Shown piece after piece: positions 8,990 through 17,325 of a DNA stretch of 54,138 bases. The notes beneath the pieces were generated by a model that saw nothing but the letters and a program-made list of their open reading frames with translations, had not been told where the DNA came from and made no database searches. How positions within the stretch are numbered: position 1 is the stretch's first letter; each line of letters opens with the position of its first letter. The stretch is from positions 1 through 54,138 of the forward strand of contig CANJMQ010000018.1 in the NCBI GenBank assembly GCA_947475225.1, in the 5' to 3' direction. A program made the translations under genes and the position numbers. Origin of the DNA: Bradyrhizobiaceae bacterium. GTDB taxonomy: Bacteria > Pseudomonadota > Alphaproteobacteria > Rhizobiales > Aestuariivirgaceae.

Positions 8990-10144
8990 CTAATCCCGCA
9001 AGCTTTGTTCGCGGAGCGAATCCGCGAGCAGGTTGAGCCCCAGCACGAAGGACATCAGCGCAATTGCAGGTACCAGGGCTGGCCAGGCATAGAGCCTGAG
9101 GAACTGGCTGCCGTCCTTGATTGCGGTACCCCAGTCCGGGCTTTCCGACGACATGCCGAGTCCGAAGAAGCCAAGCGTTCCGAGCAGGATCGTCGTGTAG
9201 CCGATGCGCAGACAGGTGTCGACGATCAGTGGCCCTCTCGCATTGGGCAGGATCTCCCAGAGCATGATGTACCACGGGTGCTCTCCCCTTGTGAGGGCGG
9301 CATTGATGTACTCCCGCGTCTTGATGTCGAGGGTGAGGCCACGCACGATGCGGAACACGCCGGGACTGGAGGCAAAGGCAACCGCGACGAAGATGTTGAG
9401 CTCGTTGGGCTCGATGTGGATCAGGTTCAGTGGGTCTCGGTCGAAGACCAGTCCTATGTAGATATAGCCGCCGATGATCAGGGTGAGCCCCAGCAGGGTG
9501 ATGAGCTTCGCCTTCTGCTTGCTGTATCCGGTGTAGAAGAGGGCACACAGGAACAGGATCGGGAATATGAAGAAGAAGCCGGCCATTGCATAGGGCACGG
9601 GCGTGTCCATGATGCCCGGCGTGACCAGCAGGTAGAATAGCAGGATCACCGGGAAGGCCAGCACCAGATTGGCGATGAAGGAGAGCAGCGCGTCGATCCT
9701 GCCGCTGAAATAGCCCGCGGGCAGTCCGAGCAGACAACCCACCATCAGCGAAATCGCGGTTGCCGCGGGCGCGATCGCCAGCACGATGCGGCTGCCATAG
9801 ATCATGCGGCTGAACACGTCCCGCGCCAGCTTGTCACCACCCAGGTAGAATGGAATGCCGGTCGCGGGCTCGATCGAGCCAGGCAGTGCATGCTTCATCA
9901 CCACAATCTGCTCCAGCGGTCCGAATGGGGCGACGATTCCGGCGAACAGTGCCGTGAACAGCCAGAAGCCCACGATGATGACGCCGGCAAGCCCCACGCC
10001 CGAGGAGATCAGGTGACCATAAAGCCCAAGCCTACGTCGGAACATGAAGGACAGGGTGAGCAAGACGATGAGCGCCAGCCAGACTGGCCAGAAGCGTCCG
10101 ATAATGCCGAGGATGATGCCGATGAAGCCGACGTTCTGCAGCAT
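8990..10144 (-). CDS. DppC-type ABC transporter permease with extended N-terminus
   Basis: An inner-membrane permease of the peptide/opine/nickel family. At 384 residues it is some 80 longer than typical DppC proteins. The extra length is N-terminal and contains about two additional hydrophobic segments (about residues 1-30 and 45-70) before the usual first helix. The C-terminal half holds the permease region contacting the ATPase (DTCLRIGYTTILLGTLGFFGLG). The start follows the preceding stop as TGACATG, so translation is coupled to the DppB-like gene. Together the two permeases form the pore. Confidence 0.9.
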   Translation of the reverse strand: MLQNVGFIGIILGIIGRFWPVWLALIVLLTLSFMFRRRLGLYGHLISSGVGLAGVIIVGFWLFTALFAGIVAPFGPLEQIVVMKHALPGSIEPATGIPFYLGGDKLARDVFSRMIYGSRIVLAIAPAATAISLMVGCLLGLPAGYFSGRIDALLSFIANLVLAFPVILLFYLLVTPGIMDTPVPYAMAGFFFIFPILFLCALFYTGYSKQKAKLITLLGLTLIIGGYIYIGLVFDRDPLNLIHIEPNELNIFVAVAFASSPGVFRIVRGLTLDIKTREYINAALTRGEHPWYIMLWEILPNARGPLIVDTCLRIGYTTILLGTLGFFGLGMSSESPDWGTAIKDGSQFLRLYAWPALVPAIALMSFVLGLNLLADSLREQSLRD

Positions 10145-10145
10145 G

Positions 10146-11183
10146 TCAGCTCATCCTGATGCGTGGGTTGAGCCAAGCATAGCCAATGTCCGAGATCAGC
10201 TGGGTAAGCAGAACGACCGCCACCGAAACGAGACCACAGGCCAGCAACAAGTCTATATCATTGTTGGAGGCCGCGGAGACCAGCAGGAAGCCGAAGCCCT
10301 GGTATCGGAAGATTGCTTCGACCACCACAACGCCAGAGAGCAGCCACGGAAACTGCAGCATGATGACGGTGAACGGTGCAATCAGCGCATTGCGCAGCGC
10401 ATGCTTCATGACGACCTGCCAGAAGCTCAGCCCTTTGAGTCGCGCGGTGCGGATGTATTGCGAAGACATCACTTCCGCCATGGAGGCCCGCGTCATGCGC
10501 GCAATATAGCCCACGCCATATATTGCAAGTGTCATCACCGGCAGGGTGAAATTGTAGAAGTTTATGCCCTCGGAGGTCGCCGTCGCGGCAGAGCCGTTCA
10601 ATAGCTTCAGCCAGGTGGCGAAGATCACTGAGAAGATGATGCCGGATACATACTCGGGTGTCGCTGTCGAGGTGATGGAGAGAATGGAGAGTCCCCGGTC
10701 GAGTCTTGAGCCCTCTCGCATGCCTGCGAGGACGCCGATCACCAGGGCTGTGGGCACCATGGTGAGCATAACCCAGAACATCAGGAGTCCCGTGGCCCTG
10801 AGGCCCTGTGGCAGGCGGTTTGAGACCTTGGTCTTGAAAGCGGTGGAGCAGCCGAAATTGCCCTGCAGGATGCCGTTGTAGGCGGGAACGGCGGGCTCGT
10901 CGCAGAAGCGGAAGCGGGGAACGACTGCACCCGTCTCGGGGTCGACCACCGGTTGTTGCTTGACCACGCCGATCCAACGGCCGTAGCGGACGAAGAAATT
11001 GTCACGGTAGCCGTTACGGGTCAGCCAGCTCTCAATGTCCTGCTCGGTGGCGCGCTGCTGGGTTTGAAAGATGGCGAGCCGCTTCAGGTTCGGCTCAAGG
11101 TTGACGAAGAAAAACACGACGAGCGATAGGCAAAACATGGTGAGCACCATGATGCCGAGCCGCCGCGCCAGAAATTTCAACAT
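10146..11183 (-). CDS. DppB-type ABC transporter permease
   Basis: A 345-residue inner-membrane permease of the peptide-transporter family. The protein begins with the family's N-terminal helix (LARRLGIMVLTMFCLSLVVFFFVN). It has a periplasmic stretch of about 100 residues between helix 1 and helix 2, and the EAA-like loop appears in ARLKGLSFWQVVMKHALRNA. It is preceded by the binding-protein gene with a 92-nt gap that carries a strong stem-loop, and it is followed directly by the DppC-like gene. Confidence 0.92.
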   Translation of the reverse strand: MLKFLARRLGIMVLTMFCLSLVVFFFVNLEPNLKRLAIFQTQQRATEQDIESWLTRNGYRDNFFVRYGRWIGVVKQQPVVDPETGAVVPRFRFCDEPAVPAYNGILQGNFGCSTAFKTKVSNRLPQGLRATGLLMFWVMLTMVPTALVIGVLAGMREGSRLDRGLSILSITSTATPEYVSGIIFSVIFATWLKLLNGSAATATSEGINFYNFTLPVMTLAIYGVGYIARMTRASMAEVMSSQYIRTARLKGLSFWQVVMKHALRNALIAPFTVIMLQFPWLLSGVVVVEAIFRYQGFGFLLVSAASNNDIDLLLACGLVSVAVVLLTQLISDIGYAWLNPRIRMS

Positions 11184-11237
11184 CCCGTCGTCGCCCCTCG
11201 TTGCAGACTGCGGCGCTGATGGCGCCGAAGGCAGTGA

Positions 11238-11264
11238 GGGCAGGAGAGTTGTGCTCTCCTGCCC
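11238..11264 (-). terminator. Stem-loop between binding-protein and permease genes
   Basis: Arms 11238-11248 and 11254-11264 are perfectly complementary over 11 bp (core GGGCAGGAGAG) with a 5-nt loop. The element lies just after the stop codon of the binding-protein gene. With no T tract it is more likely a partial terminator or mRNA 3'-end stabiliser that raises binding-protein expression above that of the permeases. Confidence 0.65.
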
Positions 11265-11275
11265 CCTTGTCGAGG

Positions 11276-12916
11276 CTACTTATCGAGCCAGACCGTCTCC
11301 ATGTGAAGCTCGAATGTGGGGTGCATGTCGAAATTCTTCACATAGGGCTTCATGTGGCGATAGAGCGAGCGCCAGAACGGCTGGATGATGACGCCGTCCG
11401 ACTGCAGTGTCAGTTCGATGTCCTTCATCATCTCCTTGCGCTTGCCGGCGTCGGCAACCGCAAGCGCGGCGTTCAGCTTCTTGTCGAAGTCCGGGTTGGC
11501 GTAGGCGGACTCGTTCCAAGCCTCGCCGCTGCGATAGGCCAGTGCAAGAACCTGAACTCCGAGCGGGCGCATGTTCCACTCCGTCGTTGACCACGGATAC
11601 TTCGTCCAGTCGTTCCAGAAGGTCGAACCTGGAATGACCGTGCGCTTGACCTTGAAGCCTGCCTGGCGGCACTGCTCGGCGATCACGTCGCCCGGGTTCT
11701 TCACGTAGTCCTGCTCGTAGGAGATGAGCTCGAACTCATGGTCCATCTGGCCTGCGTCGGTCATCAGCTGCTTGGCCTTCGCGGCATCCTGCGGGACCTT
11801 TGGCAGCTCATAGTATTCCGGATGAATTGCGCAGACATGATGGTTTTCGCCCACCGTGCCGGCGTTGTTGTAGCCGAGTTGCAGGACGACCTTGTTGTCG
11901 ACCGCGAGCTGAAGCGCGTTTCTCACCCGCTTGTCATCAAAAGGCTTGTTGTTGACGTTGGTGCGAATGACGACGGTCGATGCAGTGATGGCTTCGGACT
12001 TCGTCAGGTCCATGCCGTCGAGCAGCGTCACGGTTTCGCCCGTGGTCTGGTAGTTGGCGTCGATCTCGCCGGCTTCGAGAGCGGCAACCGTGGCGTTCTG
12101 CTCTTCGCCATAGTCGATGAACTCGATGGCGTCGAGATAGGGCTCGCCACCCCACCACGTGAAGTTTTCGCGGCGCTTCACGGCGGCGCGCGAGCCTACC
12201 TGGTAATCGGTGATCTCATAGGGCCCGGTGCCCGGCGTCTTCAGCATGTCCGGGTTCTTGTCGAAGTCGCGGTGAACGATGATCGCCGGGTAGTCGCAGA
12301 AGCCGGGGATAATGGTGATGTCCGAAGCACTGGCCTTGAGCTTCACCGTGTGGTCATCGACCTTGGTGATGGCGCCGTCGGCGGCCTTTTTGGTCTTTTC
12401 GTCGATCAGCGTGCCGACGCGGCCAGCCATCGAGTTGCCCTCGACACCCTTGTCGCACCAACGGGTGAGATTATAGACCACGTCGTCAGCGGTGAAGTCA
12501 TCGCCGTTCGACCACTTCGCACCCTTCCTGAGGTGCAGCGTGTATTCCGTTGCGTCATCGTTGACGTCCCAGCTCTCCACGAGCTGCCCGGTGAATGTGC
12601 CGTCGCGGTTGTAGCGGACGAGATATTCATTTGCCTGGCGGGACACATTGGCCATCTCGGACCAGTCCCAGATGCGCGGATCCTTCATTTCCTTGATGAG
12701 CATCTGCATCTTGAGGGTGCCGCCCTTTTTGCCTTCTGCAGCTCGCGCCGGCGTGTAGCTCACACCGATCATCGAATAGGCGGTGGCAGCGGTTGCACCG
12801 AATACGCTGGCCATGGCCAGGAATTCGCGGCGGTTGAAGCGTCCTGACTTCGTCGCTTCGGCGAGCGAGTCGAAGACGTCCGGCATGGGCTGGCCGTTCT
12901 TTTTTAAAAACTTCAT
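11276..12916 (-). CDS. Tat-exported peptide/opine-type ABC substrate-binding protein (family 5)
   Basis: A 546-residue extracellular solute-binding protein of the DppA/OppA type. The N-terminus has a twin-arginine motif ([10 protein letters not shown], Arg29-Arg30) followed by a hydrophobic stretch and an ARAA cleavage region near residue 60. The protein is therefore probably exported already folded. It should capture the substrate of the import system encoded downstream. A strong AGGAGG lies 7 nt before the ATG. The 163-bp gap to the dehydrogenase gene upstream could hold a separate promoter. Members of this family bind peptides, opines, betaine-like compounds or metals, so the ligand is not predictable. 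Confidence 0.92.
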   Translation of the reverse strand: MKFLKKNGQPMPDVFDSLAEATKSGRFNRREFLAMASVFGATAATAYSMIGVSYTPARAAEGKKGGTLKMQMLIKEMKDPRIWDWSEMANVSRQANEYLVRYNRDGTFTGQLVESWDVNDDATEYTLHLRKGAKWSNGDDFTADDVVYNLTRWCDKGVEGNSMAGRVGTLIDEKTKKAADGAITKVDDHTVKLKASASDITIIPGFCDYPAIIVHRDFDKNPDMLKTPGTGPYEITDYQVGSRAAVKRRENFTWWGGEPYLDAIEFIDYGEEQNATVAALEAGEIDANYQTTGETVTLLDGMDLTKSEAITASTVVIRTNVNNKPFDDKRVRNALQLAVDNKVVLQLGYNNAGTVGENHHVCAIHPEYYELPKVPQDAAKAKQLMTDAGQMDHEFELISYEQDYVKNPGDVIAEQCRQAGFKVKRTVIPGSTFWNDWTKYPWSTTEWNMRPLGVQVLALAYRSGEAWNESAYANPDFDKKLNAALAVADAGKRKEMMKDIELTLQSDGVIIQPFWRSLYRHMKPYVKNFDMHPTFELHMETVWLDK

Positions 12917-13079
12917 CTGGGTCCTCCTGGTTTAGTTGTCCGCGCACTTGTTTTTCAGGCGTCGTTCCCTGCTCGCGGCACCGCAGCCCTTTGGCTGGCT
13001 TGCAGCATGTGCATTCTCATTCTTCACCCGCTGCGCGCCCGGCGCAAGGCTGGAATTGCTGAAATCTCTTCACTATGAT

Positions 13080-14015
13080 CTACTTCGCAGGTGCAGCAGA
13101 ATGCTGCACCTCCCATGGTTTCACCCAATCGCCGGCCACGCGCAGGTCAATCCCGGCATCATCCTCAATCAACTTGCACACCGTCATCTCGCCCGCTCCG
13201 GCCCCATAGCGTTCGCCAGCCTCACGGAATCGGGCATGCGTTGCGGCGGTCAGTTCGTTCCGTGTTCCCACCTCATCCATCAGTTCCTTGATGAGGGAAA
13301 GATCCTTCAGACATAGCGCGATTGGAAAAGATGGGTCGTAATGCCCAGCAAAGATCGAGGGCACGTCGTGGCTCATCACGAAGCTGTCAGCTGCCCCGCC
13401 TTTCATGACATTCCACCACGTCAGCGGGTCGAGGCCTGCCAGTTTTGCCGTCACCATTGCCTCGCCGATCGCCGCGGCGTGGATCTTCCAGAGCTGGTTG
13501 TTGACGAGTTTCGCCACATAACCATTGCCATAACGGCCTACTTTGCGGAGCAGGCCCATGGCCTCGATTATCGGCCGCAGGTGCTCGATGGCAGCATCCT
13601 CGCCACCCACGAACATTGGCATATCGCCCCGGATGGCGGCATCCACGGAGCCAGTTACCGGGGCGTCGACGGCGAGCCCCCCCCTTGCCTCGAACTCGGC
13701 CGCCAGGGCCCGCATCAACCGGGGGCTTGAGGTGGTCATGTCGATCCAGTACTTGCCCTCGCAGGTTGCTGTTAGGAAGCCATCGGGTCCGCGCACCACC
13801 TGCTCGATTTCCTTCGGGCCAAACACCATTGTAACAACCACGTCGGCGCGTGCCAGCACATCTGCGGGACTGCTGCCCGCGGTGACGCCCGGCCCCAGCT
13901 GGCGCGCCACTGCCTCGGGGCGTATGTCATAGACGACCATCTGAAAGCCGGCGCGCCGCACATTGCGTGCCGCATTGCTGCCCATGGTACCAAGTCCGAT
14001 GAAACCGACGATCAT
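13080..14015 (-). CDS. 3-hydroxyisobutyrate dehydrogenase-family NAD(P)-dependent oxidoreductase
   Basis: A 311-residue beta-hydroxyacid dehydrogenase. The N-terminal Rossmann motif is GFIGLGTMG (residues 4-12). The substrate-binding signature is DAPVTGSVDAA (117-127), and the catalytic Lys169 lies in GYVAKLVNN. It probably oxidises a short hydroxy acid or reduces a semialdehyde derived from the imported compound. The gene is transcribed away from the LysR gene, separated by 92 bp, with the binding-protein gene 163 bp downstream. It is either the first gene of the catabolic operon or a separate transcript under the same regulator. Confidence 0.88.
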   Translation of the reverse strand: MIVGFIGLGTMGSNAARNVRRAGFQMVVYDIRPEAVARQLGPGVTAGSSPADVLARADVVVTMVFGPKEIEQVVRGPDGFLTATCEGKYWIDMTTSSPRLMRALAAEFEARGGLAVDAPVTGSVDAAIRGDMPMFVGGEDAAIEHLRPIIEAMGLLRKVGRYGNGYVAKLVNNQLWKIHAAAIGEAMVTAKLAGLDPLTWWNVMKGGAADSFVMSHDVPSIFAGHYDPSFPIALCLKDLSLIKELMDEVGTRNELTAATHARFREAGERYGAGAGEMTVCKLIEDDAGIDLRVAGDWVKPWEVQHSAAPAK

Positions 14016-14078
14016 GCAGTGCCTCCCGGGGCCGCCGATGCTGCTGCTATCGGCCCCCCTGTCACAAGCAAATTGTCG

Positions 14079-14093
14079 TTATGGGCAGCATAA
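14079..14093. promoter_or_regulatory. Candidate LysR-type operator
   Basis: Positions 14079-14093 form the inverted repeat TTATG-GGCAG-CATAA and contain a T-N11-A core (14080 to 14092). The site sits between the divergent dehydrogenase and LysR genes, where a LysR protein would control both. A second, looser inverted repeat (GCCGAT at 14034-14039, ATCGGC at 14049-14054) lies nearer the dehydrogenase start. Confidence 0.5.
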
Positions 14094-14107
14094 GCTAGGC
14101 TGAAGCC

Positions 14108-14980
14108 ATGGATTTGGAACTGCGTCTGCTCCGAAGCTTCGCCGCTATCTACGAAAAGGGCACGCTGTCCCGCGCTGCTGAAGGGTTGCACTGCACACAA
14201 GCGGCCATGAGCATGCGTCTCAAACTCATTGAGACAGAAATAGGAGAAACACTCTTTCTGCGTCGCCATCACCGTCTGGAGCCCACTTCCAAGGCCGCCG
14301 CACTCTATGCCCGTGCCGTGGGCGTGCTCGCCGCCTATGACGAGATGATGTCTGTCACCCGCAGCCAGAAACCGCGCCAGCGGCTCCGCCTCGGCGTGCC
14401 GGATGACTATGCGCTGGGCATCCTGCCGCGTGCACTTTCCCGTCTTGGGCCTGACAATGGGCTTGAAATTGAAGTTGTGTGCGATTTGAGCGCCAACCTG
14501 GTGGCCGGGGTGCAGCACCAGCAGTTGGATCTGGCGCTGGTAACGCTTGCTTCGAGGCCGCCCAACTGCATCTTCGAGGCCGAGCTTCCGCTCTGCTGGG
14601 TGACGGCTTCAACCACTGCTCCAAGTCCTTCCGTGGCCTTGCCGCTTGCTGCCTATCCGGAAGGATGTGTGTTCAGACGGGCCATGATCGAAACGCTAGA
14701 GGCAGTTCGTCGCCCCTGGTACGTTCAAACGCAGAGCCGCACGCACGCGGGCATCGTCGCCGCGGTACGGGCAGGACTGGCCGTTTCCTCGATGGCCGCA
14801 GGCACAGCTCCTTCGGGCCTGAGCGAGTCTCGTGAAGCGGAGGGACTGTCGGCGCTGCCAGGCGTCCCCATCTATTTTCTGTCGCATCGTCAGTCCCGCT
14901 TGGGAGACTTGCTTCAGGAGGAAGTGTCGTCCCTTGCCGGTCCTGGTGCCTGGCGCAGGGTGGTCTCGGGGCGTGGCTGA
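14108..14980 (+). CDS. LysR-family transcriptional regulator
   Basis: A 290-residue regulator with the N-terminal winged helix-turn-helix of the LysR family (LRSFAAIYEKGTLSRAAEGL, then a serine/methionine-rich recognition helix). A shorter effector-binding domain starts near residue 95 (RLRLGVPDDYALGILPRAL). It is transcribed divergently from the dehydrogenase and transporter genes, so it most likely senses the imported compound or a product of it and activates that set. The DNA just after it carries a fragment related to another small gene of this window. Confidence 0.9.
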   Translation: MDLELRLLRSFAAIYEKGTLSRAAEGLHCTQAAMSMRLKLIETEIGETLFLRRHHRLEPTSKAAALYARAVGVLAAYDEMMSVTRSQKPRQRLRLGVPDDYALGILPRALSRLGPDNGLEIEVVCDLSANLVAGVQHQQLDLALVTLASRPPNCIFEAELPLCWVTASTTAPSPSVALPLAAYPEGCVFRRAMIETLEAVRRPWYVQTQSRTHAGIVAAVRAGLAVSSMAAGTAPSGLSESREAEGLSALPGVPIYFLSHRQSRLGDLLQEEVSSLAGPGAWRRVVSGRG

Positions 14981-15009
14981 TCATTGCTTCGCGTTGTGCG
15001 GCTAGGCGG

Positions 15010-15102
15010 GTCGAACCTGAGGAAGAGGCTGCGTGGCGCGCGGCTGAGAGGCGGGGCGACTGGCAGAGGGCGCGCTGGCGAAAGCAGGGTAGCGCTGAAT
15101 AA
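15010..15102 (+). pseudogene. Fragment related to the small protein encoded at 50381
   Basis: In the frame starting at 15010 the DNA reads VEPEEEAAWRAAERRGDWQR and ends at TAA 15100-15102. It closely resembles the segment PPEEEAAWRQADRRRQGDEW of the small protein encoded at 50381-50629, and the DNA GAGGAAGAGGCTGCGTGGCG is identical. The upstream part runs open into the LysR coding region in another frame with no clear start. It is best read as a 3' remnant of a gene whose 5' part is lost. Confidence 0.4.
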
Positions 15103-15397
15103 AACCGAGTGCCAACCTTTGCATCCAGTGGCGTTGGCAGCGCTACCTCGCTACCAGGCTAGCCCCGCGTTGACAAACACTAGATGTTGACCATGGCTTT
15201 AGTCCCCGTGATCACCCATTTCCGATGATTGAAGACATCCTGCCACCAAAAAAGCTGTGAAACAGGATGCCTCGCAAGATCTTAGATATCTACACGTCTG
15301 GACTCCACGCCAACTCCGCTCCGAATTCGGAGTCCGGGGTCCACAATTATTGCTCGGTACCGGGAGCACGGGCTGGTTGAGGAAGTAAACCCGTTAT
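15103..15397. other. Non-coding stretch between LysR region and DUF938 gene
   Basis: With the adjacent fragment, about 400 bp here carry no complete gene. The sequence becomes AT-richer from about 15170 and includes a perfect CTCCGAATTCGGAG palindrome near 15330. I see no tRNA, promoter or transposase trace that I would defend. Confidence 0.4.
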
Positions 15398-16069
15398 TCA
15401 GGGACTGTCGAGGGTGAAGATGAGCGTCATGTTATTGGCTGGCATCTCGATTGTCTTGCCGAGTGTAAGTCCGGATGCCTCCGCAACGCACTCAAGATCT
15501 GCAATGTTGCGCAAGCCCCAGGACGGGTTGTGAGCCTTCAAGGACTCATCGAAAGCGGCATTCGAGGGTGCGAGGTGCACGCCGTTCTGAATGAATGGAC
15601 CGTAGAGGGAAAGAAGCCCCCCGGTACGGAGCAAACGGCCGGCGCCGGCAAACAGTCCCAGAGTTGCTGCCCATGGGGTGATATGAACCATATTGATCGA
15701 CACGATGGCGTCGAACGGTGCCAATTGCTCGACTCCCCATTGTGTTGAACACACATCGATATCAAGCGGTGCAGGGACATTGTTCAACCCCGTGAACTCA
15801 ATCCAGCTGGCGGTGCTGGCGCGGGAGCCGGGATCTGGATCGCTCGGTAGCCAAGTGAGATTGGGCATCGCTTGCGCAAAGTGCACGGCGTGCTCGCCAG
15901 TTCCGCAGCCAATCTCCAACACCACGCCGTGTGTCGGAAGAACCTCTTTCAGGACCGCCAAGATCGGAGCCGAATTTCGTGCGGCCGAAGGCGAGAACAT
16001 GCGGTGGTCAGCGCCGTGACCTCGCTGTTCAAGCGCAACAGGCGGCGGGTTCTCTCTGTCTTTGTTCAT
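15398..16069 (-). CDS. DUF938 family SAM-dependent methyltransferase-like protein
   Basis: A 223-residue class I methyltransferase fold. The SAM-binding motif I is VVLEIGCGTGEHAVHFA. The N-terminal DHRMFSPSAARNSAPIL and the internal VSINMVHITPW and LYGPF segments are hallmarks of the DUF938 family. Members are cytosolic and of unknown substrate. It is transcribed leftward as the last gene before the LysR region, downstream of the FkbM-type methyltransferase gene with a 160-bp gap. No functional link to its neighbours is evident. Confidence 0.85.
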   Translation of the reverse strand: MNKDRENPPPVALEQRGHGADHRMFSPSAARNSAPILAVLKEVLPTHGVVLEIGCGTGEHAVHFAQAMPNLTWLPSDPDPGSRASTASWIEFTGLNNVPAPLDIDVCSTQWGVEQLAPFDAIVSINMVHITPWAATLGLFAGAGRLLRTGGLLSLYGPFIQNGVHLAPSNAAFDESLKAHNPSWGLRNIADLECVAEASGLTLGKTIEMPANNMTLIFTLDSP

Positions 16070-16233
16070 AGGACGAAAATCCTTTGAGAAAGATACCTTC
16101 CGCCCTATACCTGAAACTGATCAAGTAGCAGCCGAGAAATTCGGGGCGATTGGATTGCATTCATCATGTGCCAGTTGGGCGGATGCGCACAACTCTCTGC
16201 TATGTAGTCGGTTCGCAGAGTTCGGCACAACGC

Positions 16234-17046
16234 CTAAGTGCGAGTCGCAATAATCCAACCGCGTTCTCGCTCTTGATTTCTCGTCGTTGTCTTGAAACCT
16301 GACTGATTGAATTTGCGGCATAGGTCCTGTTCATTGAACTCTGGCACCAGGTCACAGTGATAGAGAATGAGCATTGTATCAAATTTACTTAACGTCGCGG
16401 CGTCAGTAGACATGATGATTCTGAATTCTGCGCCCTCGCAGTTGAATTTCGCAAAGTTCACACGTGGAATGTTTCGTTCGAACAAATAGCGATCCAAGGT
16501 CACACTACGCACCGTTTCAGACGAGTTCCTGTAATTGAATTCTGTTGAATCTCCCCAACTCTCGCCGTCGACTGCATGAAAAAGTTCTGTATATCCATTG
16601 TTCCCCGCTATCGCGGCGTGGTCAGTGATTATGTTGTTCGCCTCATTCATTGAAACATTCGCCCTGAGCAAGGCGTAAGTCTCTCCATTGGCCTCAACTG
16701 CGTAGACCCGGTTCACCTTTCGGGAGACGAAGAGCGAAAAATCACCAAGATGAGCACCTATATCTAGCACAATGTCTGTCGCCACGGGTCTGTACTCCGG
16801 CACCCCCGATAGGAAGATGTCATTCTCGAAACTGTGTGAGAGAACGCCCTCATCGGAAGAATTGGGCCGGTATGCGACCGCAAAATCCATGAAGGTTCCC
16901 ACTTCGAGGGCCGTGGCCTTTGACCTCGACATGCCCGCAAATTGTGCAATCTGCTGAAACTGCTGCTGATGTTCGTCATCCATCCAATTACGTCCCATCA
17001 AGAATTGTGCTTTTGGCTGGCTGTGCAGCCATCGGTTGCACAGCAT
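16234..17046 (-). CDS. FkbM-family methyltransferase
   Basis: Encodes a SAM-dependent methyltransferase of the FkbM type, as found in O-methylation of polysaccharides and natural products. The motif I region is TDIVLDIGAHLGDFSLF, followed by VYAVEANGETYALLRANV, and FAKFNCEGAEF is the typical FkbM K-DxEG-like segment. The frame is open back to 17409, but the residues upstream of Met at 17046 are Ser/Arg-rich, do not look like the family and overlap the start of the CorA-like gene. I therefore prefer the 270-residue form. The gene is much richer in A+T than its neighbours, which suggests acquisition by transfer. Confidence 0.75.
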   Translation of the reverse strand: MLCNRWLHSQPKAQFLMGRNWMDDEHQQQFQQIAQFAGMSRSKATALEVGTFMDFAVAYRPNSSDEGVLSHSFENDIFLSGVPEYRPVATDIVLDIGAHLGDFSLFVSRKVNRVYAVEANGETYALLRANVSMNEANNIITDHAAIAGNNGYTELFHAVDGESWGDSTEFNYRNSSETVRSVTLDRYLFERNIPRVNFAKFNCEGAEFRIIMSTDAATLSKFDTMLILYHCDLVPEFNEQDLCRKFNQSGFKTTTRNQERERGWIIATRT

Positions 17047-17325
17047 GAATAGCTCAAATGCAGGAGCCTCGTACCGGCGTTCTGTGGAGCGTGTAACAGC
17101 CGCCCTGCTGAAAGTCGACGTTTCGATGCTCGCACGCGCGGCAGGGTGTGATATCAGGTCAGCCTTGCGGCTCGTAGACAGGTTCCAACGTGTGCGATTA
17201 TGCGCCAGCGTGGTCGAGCTCTTTACTCCCGCGGCGAGTACAGGGCACGGGGGCTGGTCCACGGAGCTGAAGCCGGCCGCGCCGATTGAGCTGCTTGCGC
17301 ATGGCAGGTACGCGACGAGCAGGTT

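Noticed and set aside
11738..12847. Long plus-strand open frame (about 369 codons) opposite the peptide-binding protein
   Set aside because: The minus strand encodes an unmistakable solute-binding protein with a strong ribosome-binding site. The plus-strand frame has no family resemblance and is a by-product of high G+C.
14984..15190. Small open frame after LysR in the frame starting at 14984
   Set aside because: Composition is arginine/glycine-rich noise. The frame that resembles another protein in the window is a different one (15010-15102).
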